Positions 17,612-26,454 are shown, numbered from the stretch's first letter. The stretch: DNA of 64,000 nt from VBDM01 sp964430565 (GCA_964430565.1 CAYSFD010000057.1:75855-139854); one strand, 5' to 3'. Translations and numbers: made by a program. Notes: generated by a model from the letters alone, not told the origin.

Positions 17612-18619
17612 CTAACCCCACTTCGCGAAGCACAGGCCGATGCCGGTCAGCGCGGGCGTCCGGTACGAAGGCGTGTAGGAAAGCCAGTCAAGATCGAGAT
17701 CGGACGCAGCGGCGGCGACCGCAATCCAGTTGCGGATCTCCGAGCTGCCCGCCTTCAGGCGCCGCGGGTCGAGGCCTCCAAGAAACGCGGTGTCTTTCCG
17801 GTGCAGGGCCTCGATAACCGGACGATCCAGGTCCTCTTCAACCACGAAGTGGCTGAGCCCGCCCGAGGCGAGAAGTCCGACGCGGAGATCCTCCGGATAG
17901 CGCTCGATCAGCTCCTTCAGCGCCACACCCAACCGTACGCAGCGCTTCGGGTGCGGCTGGTTCGGAGGATTGTAGGTATTGAGGAAAATGGGGACTACGG
18001 GCAGGGTCGTCGCGCCCTCCCCGCTGAGGTACCAGCGGTGCACGAAGGAATAGGCGTGCCCCTCGCTCTGCTCCTCGGCCAGGCCAGAGATCGCTGACAC
18101 ATCGAACTCGCGCTCGACCAGCCCTTCTATGAGGCCGAGGGCCAACGCCTTGTGACATGGATAGTGCGCATCCTTCTCCTCTTCGAAGCGACGCATCTGG
18201 GCGCGGTTGTACCACTCCTCGGGCCACATGAACTTCCTGGCATTGCTCTGGGATGAGTTGCGGATCGACTCGCCGTAGTACACCCCGATAGAGGGCATGT
18301 GCTGGTCCTGAAAAAGCTCGTGCTGGTCATCGCCCAGGATGACCAGAACATCCAGCTTCGCCAGCGCGATTTCGGAGCGCAGGCGCCGCATGGCCTCCTG
18401 CACTGTATTGAACCGGCCGGTGATCGCTTCGGGAGTAAGCAGGGTCTCGGCGTTGGTCGGGGCGCGGTCAAGGACTTCCGCATAAGTGCGCTGATTGCCC
18501 TCGCGATCGTAGTACTTCATGCGCTGATCGCTCTGTCGGAAGCCGGTGAGCCAGTCCTGCAGCTCCGCGGCGAGCATCACGCTGTGCGATGAGCCGAATG
18601 CGGCGGCGAGACTCGCCAT
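17612..18619 (-). CDS. Second LigB-like class III extradiol dioxygenase family protein
   Basis: A 335-residue protein with LigB-family order: AAFGSSHSVML at the start (first His), VLVILGDDQHELFQD (second His), GHAYSFVHRWYL, VVPIFLNTYNPPNQP and LLASGGLSHFVVEEDLD near the C-terminus. The family cleaves dihydroxylated aromatic or related rings with Fe(II); the substrate is unknown. No LigA-like partner gene is adjacent, so it may be a single-chain member. The gene lies 68 bases after a RidA gene on the same strand, which suggests co-transcription and detoxification of reactive enamine or imine intermediates in the same route. Confidence 0.82.
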   Translation of the reverse strand: MASLAAAFGSSHSVMLAAELQDWLTGFRQSDQRMKYYDREGNQRTYAEVLDRAPTNAETLLTPEAITGRFNTVQEAMRRLRSEIALAKLDVLVILGDDQHELFQDQHMPSIGVYYGESIRNSSQSNARKFMWPEEWYNRAQMRRFEEEKDAHYPCHKALALGLIEGLVEREFDVSAISGLAEEQSEGHAYSFVHRWYLSGEGATTLPVVPIFLNTYNPPNQPHPKRCVRLGVALKELIERYPEDLRVGLLASGGLSHFVVEEDLDRPVIEALHRKDTAFLGGLDPRRLKAGSSEIRNWIAVAAAASDLDLDWLSYTPSYRTPALTGIGLCFAKWG

Positions 18620-18687
18620 CAGTTCACCCGTGCCGATCCGTCATGATTTTGTCCGACGAGTGTCCAACGTCCGACCCGGGCCCGCGG

Positions 18688-19101
18688 CTAAAGCGCCGCC
18701 GTCGTCTGGACCTCCACGAGAAAGGCCTCGCCCACGAGCCGGTCCACCATTACGAGCGTGTTGGGCGGATAGATCGCGTTCGGGAAGAATCGCGGAAACT
18801 CGCGCTGCCGGAAAGCCCTGAACTTGGGCACGTCCTGCGAGTGCACGAGGTAGGTCGTGAATTGCACCACGTTCCCCCAGCCACCGCCGACGGCCTTGAG
18901 CGCTGCCTCGATGTTCGAGAAAATCTGAGCGCACTGCGCGTCAAAGTCATCCGCGCCGACCATGTTCCCGGCCTTGTCCGAGGCGAGCTGCCCCGCGATG
19001 AATACCAACTCGCTTGCGCCCTTCACGCGCGCGATCTGCGAATACTGCCCGAGGGGCTTACCCAGGGTGTCCGGGTTGAAAATCCTGATCTCTGCGGCCA
19101 T
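18688..19101 (-). CDS. RidA/YjgF family protein
   Basis: A 137-residue RidA-like protein: FIAGQLASDKAGN, then AQIFSNIEAALKAVGG, VQFTTYLVHSQD and the C-terminal PPNTLVMVDRLVGEAFLVEVQ, which carries the conserved Arg and Glu positions of the family. Family members hydrolyse reactive 2-aminoacrylate-type imines or act in catabolic deamination. ATG 19101 gives the usual length; a longer upstream frame exists but has no family similarity. It is the first gene of a likely two-gene unit with the LigB-like dioxygenase and is divergent from the ABC binding-protein gene. Confidence 0.88.
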   Translation of the reverse strand: MAAEIRIFNPDTLGKPLGQYSQIARVKGASELVFIAGQLASDKAGNMVGADDFDAQCAQIFSNIEAALKAVGGGWGNVVQFTTYLVHSQDVPKFRAFRQREFPRFFPNAIYPPNTLVMVDRLVGEAFLVEVQTTAAL

Positions 19102-19264
19102 TGGCGAACCTCGATTCCGTGTCTGCGGGCGGCATCCAGGATCATTTCTTCCTGGAACTGTTGCGTCGGGAATTCTATCCGCTTTGAGGCGGAGTCGGGT
19201 GATCGCCCAAGCGCGCGGGAAAAAACGGTATAGTCCCCCGGTTCGCACCACTCCAGGAGGTCGC

Positions 19265-20344
19265 ATGCTTCGCGTGGGGCAGCGGCGGTTTGGCGGCCGG
19301 GTCATCGCGGTGCTCGTCCTTTGGGGAGCCTCGGCGATGACTTACGCGCAAGCTCCGGGCGGGCCTGCCATCTATCTCCATCAAGGCGCGGATCGCGATC
19401 ACATGCTGCTCGCGGGCGCAAGGCGGGAAGGCACGGTTTCCGTCTACACCTCGATGCAGTTACCCGACTCCCTGCCGCTTACCCAAGCCTTCGAGAAAAA
19501 ACACGGGATCAAGGTGTCGCTGTGGCGCGCAAGCGGAGAAAAGGTCGTGCAACGCGCGCTCGCGGAAGCGCGCGCCGCCCGCTTCGATGTCGACGTCGTG
19601 GAAACCGACGGCGCGCAGGTGGAGATCCTCTACCGCGAAAATTTGCTCGCGCCGTTCCACAGTCCGTCGCTCAAGGACATTCCGCCGGAGATTGTCCCCG
19701 CTCACAAACACTACGTTCCCACGCGCTTGAGCCTCTACGTGCTCGTCTACAACACGAACCTGGTCCCATCCAACGAGGTACCGAAGTCCTACGACGATCT
19801 ATTGAACCCCAAATGGACGGGCAAGCTCGGCCTGGAAGCCGCCGACGTCGCCTGGTTTGCGGCAGTGGCCAAGGCAATGGGCAAGGACAAAGGTCTCCCC
19901 TACTTCCAGAAGCTGGCGACTGTCAATCCGTCGATCCGCAGCGGCCATACGCTTCTCGCCGAGCTGGTGGCCTCAGGCGAGATTCTGATGGCGCCGGACG
20001 CGCACATCCAGGGAGTTGAACGGCTGAAAAGGCGCGGCGCTCCGGTGGATTGGAGGCCCTTGCAGCCCGCCTTCGGGCAACCGAGCTCGGTCGGAGTGAC
20101 GCGCCGCGCGCCCCATCCCCATGCCGCCCTGCTCTTCGCCGATTTCATCCTCTCCAGAGAAGGGCAGGAAATCATCAAGGCGCGCAATCGCGTCCCCTCC
20201 AGCCGCGCCGTGGACAGCCCGCTCAACAAGTTCGACTACGCGCTGGTCGACCCGGTCATCATTCTGGATGAATGGGAGCAGTGGGAAAAGGAGTGGTCCG
20301 CCTTGTTCTTGAAAGGCCAGAAAATCCACAAGGGCACGGATTGA
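19265..20344 (+). CDS. ABC transporter periplasmic substrate-binding protein (family 1, iron/polyamine-like)
   Basis: A 359-residue exported binding protein. The signal peptide ends at ASAMTYAQA; the mature part follows the Fbp/PotD-like pattern EGTVSVYTSMQ, then FEKKHGIKVSLWRASGEKVVQR, DVVETDGAQVE, LYVLVYNTNLVP and KSYDDLLNPKWTGKL. CAGGAGGTCGC immediately upstream is a strong ribosome site that fixes ATG 19265. Proteins of this type bind ferric iron, phosphonates or small organic solutes; tyrosines typical of ferric binding are not clearly conserved, so the ligand is open. No permease or ATPase gene lies next to it. Confidence 0.85.
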   Translation: MLRVGQRRFGGRVIAVLVLWGASAMTYAQAPGGPAIYLHQGADRDHMLLAGARREGTVSVYTSMQLPDSLPLTQAFEKKHGIKVSLWRASGEKVVQRALAEARAARFDVDVVETDGAQVEILYRENLLAPFHSPSLKDIPPEIVPAHKHYVPTRLSLYVLVYNTNLVPSNEVPKSYDDLLNPKWTGKLGLEAADVAWFAAVAKAMGKDKGLPYFQKLATVNPSIRSGHTLLAELVASGEILMAPDAHIQGVERLKRRGAPVDWRPLQPAFGQPSSVGVTRRAPHPHAALLFADFILSREGQEIIKARNRVPSSRAVDSPLNKFDYALVDPVIILDEWEQWEKEWSALFLKGQKIHKGTD

Positions 20345-20417
20345 GGCCGCATGGCCTCGGACGACTGAGGCTTGTGCGCCACTGCAACACCTTGCTCAAA
20401 CCTGGACAGGGGGACTG

Positions 20418-21191
20418 ATGAGAAAACCGACCGAGACGTCAGTGAAACCAGCCACTTCAACCGCAGCGATCCTGTTCGCAGTCCTGGGACTAGGTGCTTG
20501 CACGACTCCGCCGAGCGGCCCTCCCCCGCAAGTCCTCGCGCCCATCAAAGTCGTCGACGGAAATACCACCATTCCGGCCGTGCGCCTGTCGTGGCACTCT
20601 GACGGGCCGGAGACCAAGCCAGGAACGTCCAACTTTGGCGTCGAGCTCGAGTACGCGCAAGGCTCGGGCCGCAGCGACCAGCGGCTGGCCGGCAACGAGT
20701 ACGTATCCCTGGGCGGCGCGAATCTTCTGGGACCCCAGGAGGTGCGTCATCGCGCCGATCTGCGCTACGGGCACCTCGCCCTGAGCGGCATTACGCGCTT
20801 CCGGGGGAAGGCATCGGGACTCGAGCTCCAATGGGTCGCGGGATTAGGCCGGACCGAGCTTGAGCTGCGCTCGGAGAGCCGCACGACGGCAGACCCCGCG
20901 CTCACCGCGAAGTACCAGGTCAGCGGCTTGGCTCTCGGCGTCGGACCGCGCTGGAACATCACGAGGGAGCTGGCTGTCGAGGGGCGGGTGCAGTCTCTTT
21001 GGTCCTGGGCCGATTCTCACAATGACTTTTGGTATCCGGAGGTGGCAGTTCGCTATCGCCCGGTGAGAAACGCAGCCCTCCGCATAGGCTATTCCGGGAT
21101 GGGTTCCAGACCCGCGAAACAACAAGGCGGAGACTCGCCGGTTGAGGTTCGCATGTCCGGCCCGTTCTTGGGGTTGGATGTCATGTTCTAA
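20418..21191 (+). CDS. Putative outer-membrane-associated lipoprotein, unknown function
   Basis: A 257-residue protein with a lipoprotein signal (lipobox LGLGAC, modified Cys near residue 28). The mature part has alternating polar and hydrophobic strands such as LRYGHLALSGITRFRG, LQWVAGLGRTELELRSE and LALGVGPRWNITRELAVEGRVQS, ending with aromatic-terminated LGLDVMF, all typical of outer-membrane beta-barrels. No enzymatic motif is visible. It follows the binding-protein gene by 73 bases on the same strand. The product was not recognised beyond this structural pattern. Confidence 0.65.
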   Translation: MRKPTETSVKPATSTAAILFAVLGLGACTTPPSGPPPQVLAPIKVVDGNTTIPAVRLSWHSDGPETKPGTSNFGVELEYAQGSGRSDQRLAGNEYVSLGGANLLGPQEVRHRADLRYGHLALSGITRFRGKASGLELQWVAGLGRTELELRSESRTTADPALTAKYQVSGLALGVGPRWNITRELAVEGRVQSLWSWADSHNDFWYPEVAVRYRPVRNAALRIGYSGMGSRPAKQQGGDSPVEVRMSGPFLGLDVMF

Positions 21192-21225
21192 GGGGCGGCG
21201 TCGACATCGACGGTGCTCCTGCACA

Positions 21226-22284
21226 ATGGAGATACTCATCCTGCCCGGGGACGGAATCGGACCGGAGATCACCGCGGCCACGCTGACGGTCCTCGACCGC
21301 GCCAACGGGCTTTTCAAGCTCGGGCTGGAATGGCAGAAGGAAGAGGTCGGGCTCGTCGCCTTGAAGAAGGCAGGCACGACCCTGCCCGCTCACGTCATGG
21401 ACGCAGCGCGCTCGGCTGCAGGCGTGATCCTCGGCCCGCTTTCCACCTATGAATACCCGGCACGCGACAAGGGCGGCATCAACGCCTCCGCCGAACTTCG
21501 CACCAAGCTCGACCTCTACGCGAATATCCGCCCCGCAAAGTCGCGCCTGGGCGTGGGCCTCACCGGGAAACCCGTGGACTTAGTGATCTACCGCGAGAAC
21601 ACCGAGGGTTTCTATGCCGACCGCAACATGTACTCGGGCGGTGGTGAATTCATGCCGACCGAGGACATGGCGCTCGCGGTGCGCAGGGTCACGGCGAAAT
21701 GCTGCGAGCGCATCGCGCGCCGCGCCTTCGAAGCGGCGATGGGTCGGCGCAGGAAAGTCACCGCCGTGCATAAAGCGAACGTCTTCAGGATGTCGGACGG
21801 CCTTTTCCTGCGCGAGGTGCGCAAGGTCGCTCAGGAATTCCCCCGGGTGCAGCTCGAGGAAGTCATCGTCGATGCGATGGCCGCCCTGCTCCTGCGCGAC
21901 CCGATGCGTTTCGACGTGATCGTGACCGAAAACATGTACGGCGATATCCTTTCGGAGGAAGCCTCCGAGCTTTCGGGCGGCCTGGGGCTCGGCGGCTCGA
22001 TCAACGCAGGGGACGAGCTGTGCGTCGCGCAGGCGCAGCACGGCTCGGCCCCCGACATCGCGGGAAAGGACAGAGCGAATCCCACTTCGCTCATCCTCTC
22101 GGCGGCCATGCTCCTGGAATGGATCGGCGCCCGCCGCGGCAATTCCGCGCTTGCCACCGCGGCGAAGAGCATCGATGCGGCCGTGGACGCGACGCTAAAG
22201 AACCCCGCGACCCGCACCGCCGATCTCGGCGGGAAAATCGGGACGCAGGAATTCGCCAAGGCGGTCGCGGCGAAACTCGGCTAG
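21226..22284 (+). CDS. Isocitrate/isopropylmalate dehydrogenase family protein
   Basis: A 352-residue beta-decarboxylating dehydrogenase. LPGDGIGPEITAA opens the fold, LYANIRPAKS contains substrate-binding Arg, YRENTEGFYA is the tyrosine/phosphate-loop region, KANVFRMSDGLF carries the catalytic Lys region, and ENMYGDILSEEASELSGGLG supplies metal-binding Asp residues. The family includes NAD-dependent isocitrate, isopropylmalate, homoisocitrate and tartrate dehydrogenases; RPAK-type residues lean to an isocitrate-like enzyme, but specificity is not resolved. ATG 21226 gives the normal N-terminus. The last 28 codons are closely matched by a remnant at 24300-24386. Confidence 0.88.
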   Translation: MEILILPGDGIGPEITAATLTVLDRANGLFKLGLEWQKEEVGLVALKKAGTTLPAHVMDAARSAAGVILGPLSTYEYPARDKGGINASAELRTKLDLYANIRPAKSRLGVGLTGKPVDLVIYRENTEGFYADRNMYSGGGEFMPTEDMALAVRRVTAKCCERIARRAFEAAMGRRRKVTAVHKANVFRMSDGLFLREVRKVAQEFPRVQLEEVIVDAMAALLLRDPMRFDVIVTENMYGDILSEEASELSGGLGLGGSINAGDELCVAQAQHGSAPDIAGKDRANPTSLILSAAMLLEWIGARRGNSALATAAKSIDAAVDATLKNPATRTADLGGKIGTQEFAKAVAAKLG

Positions 22285-22350
22285 CAAACGCGCTTATCCC
22301 TTGCCCGTAGCCAGTGTTGTGCCGCTACGCCTGCATGCTGCAACTCGAAA

Positions 22351-22376
22351 CAAAAACCCCGCCGAAGCGGGGTTCA
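22351..22376 (-). terminator. Rho-independent terminator of the esterase gene
   Basis: On the minus strand AACCCCGC, loop TTCG, GCGGGGTT is followed by TTTTGTTT. The hairpin lies 28 bases after the stop of the esterase gene at 22404 and has its T-tract on that strand only. Confidence 0.85.
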
Positions 22377-22403
22377 TGCCGAAAATAACGAGAAGCGCCC
22401 GCT

Positions 22404-23900
22404 TCAGGGCACGAACAGGCTCGCGCAGTGTCCCACTTGCGCTGGCGCCTCGGCGATGGCCCCGCCGCGCGGAACGCACTGGTCGGGCGGCAGCGGCACG
22501 TTATGCTCCACCTGCTGCACGAGCAGGTCGAAAGCGCGCTGCGCGTGCGGCTCGATCAGCTCGAGCTGCGGGAATACGTCCTGGTACGTCTCTATGTGGT
22601 TGCCATTCTGGATCTCGTACAGCCGATACGCGGGCCGGTCGTCGTCCCGCTTCCTGTCGCTGCGATCGTCATCATCCCGCTTTTGATTGGACGCGGCAGC
22701 GACTTTGCGTGCGTACGCGCGGGCGTGATGGTCGATCGGCAGCAACGCATCCATAGTGCCAGCGACGGTAACCAGAGGACGCCGGATTTTCCCCGTCGTG
22801 GCGAAAGCGGCGAACTGCGTGCCGACGTCCGAGAACGAAAGGCGGCTCACATAGTTATAGGCTCCGGTGCCACTTCCGTAGGTATCGTAGGTGGGATCGA
22901 GACGCTTCTGCCATTGGCACTGCGTCACTTCCCAGAACGAGTTCGAATAATTCTGCCAGAGTGAAAGGCCCCCCAAGGTGATGTCGGGCGGATAGCCGGC
23001 GCCTTGAATGTTCTTGGCGGCGGTGCTGGCAGGATTGAATGCGGACGCAACATAATCGGGGAAGTTGAGAATGGCCGGGGGCAGGTCCGTCAGCAGGTTC
23101 GGGGCGTGCTCGTCGACAAAGGTGCCTTCCCAATCGACACCACCGTCGAACAGGTCCGGCGCCGTCTCGACGGCGCGGCGCACCTGGTAGCCGCCGTTCG
23201 AAGTGCCGACCGCGTAGGTGAAGCGCGGCGAGTGGCCGTAGCCCGCCTTCACGCCGTCCCGCGCGAGCTGCGCCGCCTTGATCATGAATTCGGTCCAGCG
23301 GGTGAAAGGCTGGCCGGGATCGTTGTCGAAGAAATGCACCCACACGGTGGAAGTCGGGTTGAGCCGGCAGGCCAGCGGGTCCGCAGGCGGCGTCGCACTC
23401 ACCGCGGCGAGGAAGAGGTTGAGCACGCCCTTGTTCTGCGAGGCGTAGGCGTAGCCCTGCTGCACCACGTAATCGCTCCAGGCGAAATCGCCGTTGAACT
23501 CGCTGCGCGTGCCGGAGGCACCGGCGATCACCAGCCGGCCGTTCCAGTCGTTCGGAAGCCGCAGGAGGAAGCGTGCCTGCCCGGTCGGGTCCGAGGCGAT
23601 GCGCGCGTTGAGCTGCAGGCCCGGCACCGCTTTGGTAATCGGGGTGCGCTTGCCCGCGCTCGGCGCTATCACGCCGCGGTCGGTGATCGGAGTGAAAGCG
23701 AGCGCCGGAACGCCCGGCAGCGAGTTGTTGGCCGGCGTGGTCAGCGGATTGTTGGTGGTGAGGTCCGTGCTGACGAAGCAGGTGGCATCCGCGAGACGGC
23801 TCCCGAGAGCCTTGAGCACGCCGGCGCAAGTTACCCCTGCACGAGCGGAGAAGGGAATAAGGAGCAGCAGCAAAGCCGTGAAGCAGATTCTCGTGACCAT
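22404..23900 (-). CDS. Secreted alpha/beta-hydrolase, tannase/feruloyl-esterase-like
   Basis: A 498-residue secreted hydrolase: signal peptide to about residue 21 (FSARA), predicted nucleophile Ser234 in VGTSNGGYQ, Asp in GTMDALLPIDHHA (about 383) and His in QNGNHIETY (about 435). Size, paired Cys and order resemble the tannase/feruloyl esterase group and related polyester or ester hydrolases, though the GTSNGG nucleophile elbow differs from the GSSTGGR of typical tannases. A strongly charged insert of Lys, Arg and Asp at residues 406-423 lies between Asp and His and looks like a low-complexity expansion. It stands alone with its own terminator. Exact substrate unknown. Confidence 0.72.
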   Translation of the reverse strand: MVTRICFTALLLLLIPFSARAGVTCAGVLKALGSRLADATCFVSTDLTTNNPLTTPANNSLPGVPALAFTPITDRGVIAPSAGKRTPITKAVPGLQLNARIASDPTGQARFLLRLPNDWNGRLVIAGASGTRSEFNGDFAWSDYVVQQGYAYASQNKGVLNLFLAAVSATPPADPLACRLNPTSTVWVHFFDNDPGQPFTRWTEFMIKAAQLARDGVKAGYGHSPRFTYAVGTSNGGYQVRRAVETAPDLFDGGVDWEGTFVDEHAPNLLTDLPPAILNFPDYVASAFNPASTAAKNIQGAGYPPDITLGGLSLWQNYSNSFWEVTQCQWQKRLDPTYDTYGSGTGAYNYVSRLSFSDVGTQFAAFATTGKIRRPLVTVAGTMDALLPIDHHARAYARKVAAASNQKRDDDDRSDRKRDDDRPAYRLYEIQNGNHIETYQDVFPQLELIEPHAQRAFDLLVQQVEHNVPLPPDQCVPRGGAIAEAPAQVGHCASLFVP

Positions 23901-23972
23901 CGTGTCCTCCTGGTTCGATCGAGCAGCGATTCAGTGTATCAAACGGGAATCCTCGCTTACAAGGCCGGCAGA

Positions 23973-24298
23973 TTAGGGCAGTCCGATCACCGCCCCGTCC
24001 CTAGGGTAGCCGATCGCATAGCCCACGCTGAATTTCAGCGTCTCGTCGGCGCGATCGACCGCGCCTAGGCGACCACGCCCTGCCGCTGTTCCCAGTTCTC
24101 CCCCGTGGGCTTCGGATCGAACTTCGCCTCGACCTTGATCTGATCGGAGCTCGAGACGGGCGAGGATTTCAGTACCAGCAGTTCGACCGGGGTCTTTTGA
24201 AAGCTCGTCAGCGTGTAGAAATCGTTCACCTCTCGCTCGTTGCGCTGGCCGATGAAGCCGCCCGAGCCGTTCCGATCTTTCGCGCGATCGACCTTCAC
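23973..24298 (-). pseudogene. Remnant of a DUF4139-type protein, nonsense and frameshift
   Basis: On the minus strand from 24298 the reading VKVDRAKDRN, then FIGQRNEREVNDFYTLTSFQ and LLVLKSSPVSSSDQIKV, matches the C-terminal half of DUF4139 family proteins. The frame stops at TAG (24065-24067) just where a conserved Trp follows GVVA, consistent with TGG to TAG. About 15 bases further a frame change is needed, after which DETLKFSVGYAIGYPRDG and a GLP end complete the family C-terminus at TAA 23973-23975. The N-terminal half is missing. Two independent lesions plus truncation show a decayed gene. Confidence 0.75.
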
Positions 24299-24299
24299 T

Positions 24300-24386
24300 C
24301 GAAACCCCGCGACCCGAACTGCCGATCTCGGCGGAACGCTGGGAACTCAGGGGTTTGCCGAGGCCGTCGCCGGCAGGTTGGCCTGA
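24300..24386 (+). pseudogene. 3' remnant of an isocitrate/isopropylmalate dehydrogenase paralogue
   Basis: Twenty-eight codons, RNPATRTADLGGTLGTQGF then AEAVAGRLA and TGA at 24384-24386, match the last 28 codons of the intact dehydrogenase (22198-22284: KNPATRTADLGGKIGTQEF, AKAVAAKLG). The DNA is related but clearly diverged, so this is an old paralogue end and not a fresh duplication. It begins one or two bases after the DUF4139 remnant, marking a deletion junction. Confidence 0.8.
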
Positions 24387-24443
24387 GGCGGCCCGACCAC
24401 CGCCCCGAGCGGGGTCAAGTCCAAGCGCGGTCGGCGCCCGGCA

Positions 24444-25496
24444 TCAGGGTTGCAGGTAGCGGTCGCCAAACAGCGCCTCGATATGCAGCATCAGGGAACT
24501 CGCCGGACGGAACCCATTCGTTTCTGGGTACAGGATCTGGGGCGTGACCTCGAGGTAGAGCCAGTCCTGGTAGATCTGTCTCCGCGCGCGCAGGGTGATG
24601 GAGTAGACGCTCTGGTTCAGGCTGCGATCGCTGGGCGCGAACGCGCCCAGCTCAAACGTGTATACGGTGCGCTTGTCGGGTGTGAAATACAGCGAGCCGA
24701 TCTGTGCCAGGTCGAAGTAGTTGGTCGTCGAGCGCCAAGTCGCCTTGCTGGTGAGCCGCAGCTGCCACTCGTCGTTAAACGGTCGGAGCATGGTGATCTC
24801 CGATGCCGCCGAAGAACCCTCCGAGCGCTTCCACAGCGGCGTCTCCGACGCTCGGATCGCCCATTGCGAAAAAACAAAATCGCGAAAGGCGCGCAGCCGA
24901 ACGTAGGGATCCACGGGCAGGCCGAATTTCGCCCCCGCCTCCGTGCTCAGCGTCACGCCGAAAACCTCCGTCACCAGGGCCTTCAGGCCCAGATAATAGT
25001 TGTTGTCCTGCAGCGCGGCCGGTGCAGTTGCCTGGGTGGACTCGACGACGTTCCTGATGTCGCGTTCGGCTGCCGTTTGCGTCGCGGCTTCGAGGCCCCG
25101 CTGAACGATGAGCTTCAACCGGTCCTGGGTGTTCGGCAACGAAACGCTCGCCCGCACGTCCGCCTTGCCCTCGGTGATACCGCCCTCGAAAAATGTGACG
25201 TAGCTGCGCAACTGCAGCGTACTGCCTGTCGAGTCGTAGGCGCGGTTCGGGTCGCTGAGAAAATCATCCAGTTTCCGAGCGTAGTCCTCCACGCGGCGTG
25301 ACAGGAACTCGTGCGGCTGGTCGAGGAACATCTCGCGGATGGCCCGGCGCAACTCCTGCCTCGGAATCGGAAGTTCTTCCTGCTGAGGGGCTGCGGATGG
25401 GTCCGGCACCGGCTCCTCCGGCCCGGGGACGGGCTCCCCGGCAACGGCAGAAGCGGCAATCGCAAGCATACCGAAGATGAAGGCTGCACGCCTCAT
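24444..25496 (-). CDS. Exported protein of unknown function, outer-membrane-like
   Basis: A 350-residue protein with a signal peptide (FIFGMLAIAASAVAGEP) and a Pro/Glu-rich linker to about residue 45. A helical region with FLDQPHEFLSRRVEDYARKLDDF precedes a C-terminal half of regular beta strands: WQLRLTSKATWRSTTNYFDL, TVYTFELGAFAP, SVYSITLRARRQIYQDWLYLEVTPQI, consistent with an outer-membrane barrel. ATG 25496 is chosen because it gives the signal peptide; an upstream start at 25544 would bury it. It may be the last gene of the sigma-factor unit, 142 bases after the preceding gene. The product was not recognised. Confidence 0.68.
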   Translation of the reverse strand: MRRAAFIFGMLAIAASAVAGEPVPGPEEPVPDPSAAPQQEELPIPRQELRRAIREMFLDQPHEFLSRRVEDYARKLDDFLSDPNRAYDSTGSTLQLRSYVTFFEGGITEGKADVRASVSLPNTQDRLKLIVQRGLEAATQTAAERDIRNVVESTQATAPAALQDNNYYLGLKALVTEVFGVTLSTEAGAKFGLPVDPYVRLRAFRDFVFSQWAIRASETPLWKRSEGSSAASEITMLRPFNDEWQLRLTSKATWRSTTNYFDLAQIGSLYFTPDKRTVYTFELGAFAPSDRSLNQSVYSITLRARRQIYQDWLYLEVTPQILYPETNGFRPASSLMLHIEALFGDRYLQP

Positions 25497-25638
25497 GCAG
25501 GCCGGACCGGGCAAGCGCGATTGAGGATCGGAAACCCGACTCAAGCATACGCGACTCTCGCCTCAGGAGCCTCATGCGCGGATGATCGCCATGCCCGGAA
25601 GGAACCCGGAGCAACGAGCGTAGCGAGGGCAGTGCGCG

Positions 25639-26454
25639 TCAGCCTTTCGGATCGGGCGTGAACCGGAATCCGGGGAAGGGGCTCGGCTCGGCGCGCGAGG
25701 GCGTGCGGATGATGCCGCGTGCCATCAGATTGGCGCGGCTGTCGTAGTACACCGAGAGCAGCTCAGTCGGAGACTCGCTCGCGCGCCGGAATTGCGTCCA
25801 GCGAGCGCCAGAGGCTTCCCGCTCGCCGTGTCCGGTGCCGAGTTTCTCCTCGAGCTTGGGCTCGGCCCGCATCGGCGCCTCGGCCGACGGCGCGGCCGCC
25901 CTGCCAGCGGAGTCACGCGCGGCGCCGCTGGCAGACTCACGCGCTTCGTCGCTGCGACTGCCCAACCCCGAGAAAGGCGCGGGCTGCTGTAACACGGGAG
26001 GACGCGGCGGTCGATACTCCCGGAACACGGCAACGCCGATCACTCCCACGTTGTCTGGGCGGTCGGTGCGGGCCGCGTAGCTGTCGGGAAGCGCGGTAAA
26101 CACGAACGCGGCAACCTCGCTCATGTTCTTGCGCCAGCCGCTGATGTCCACGCTGCCCCGGGGATCGAGAACGTAGCCGCTCTGGCCGGGCGCAGCGGTT
26201 TCTCCCGTGATCACGTTGACTCCGTCCACCGACACCACGGTGAGCACGCGGGCCCCGGTCCGGTTGGTGACGAGGACCGAATACATTTCGCCGGGCGCTC
26301 CGGCGACGTAGAGCCGGCCCTGGTGGGTCCAGGTGGGCATACTCTGCCCGGTAGCGCGGTTGACGACGGCGACATCGACCAGCGCGCCGGCATACGCCGT
26401 CGCCATCCAAAGCGATGCCAGAACCGCGAGTACTCCGATTAGTGCTTTTTTCAC
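25639..26454 (-). CDS. Exported protein of unknown function next to the ECF sigma operon
   Basis: A 271-residue protein with a clear signal peptide (MKKALIGVLAVLASLWMATAYAG). Residues 24-150 form a beta-rich domain (VDVAVVNRATGQSMPTW, GRLYVAGAPGEMYSVLVTNRTG, ISGWRKNMSEVAAFVFTALPDSYAA) that resembles surface or adhesin-like modules seen beside ECF sigma genes; the second half is a low-complexity Ala/Ser/Arg/Glu-rich linker with a conserved end FRFTPDPKG. It begins 67 bases after the anti-sigma gene on the same strand. Function unknown; the context suggests an extracytoplasmic target or effector of the sigma system. Confidence 0.68.
   Translation of the reverse strand: MKKALIGVLAVLASLWMATAYAGALVDVAVVNRATGQSMPTWTHQGRLYVAGAPGEMYSVLVTNRTGARVLTVVSVDGVNVITGETAAPGQSGYVLDPRGSVDISGWRKNMSEVAAFVFTALPDSYAARTDRPDNVGVIGVAVFREYRPPRPPVLQQPAPFSGLGSRSDEARESASGAARDSAGRAAAPSAEAPMRAEPKLEEKLGTGHGEREASGARWTQFRRASESPTELLSVYYDSRANLMARGIIRTPSRAEPSPFPGFRFTPDPKG

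Noticed and set aside
20343..20358. GAGGCC-GCAT-GGCCTC hairpin after the ABC binding-protein gene, considered as a terminator
   Set aside because: No T-tract follows on either strand, and the next gene continues in the same direction.
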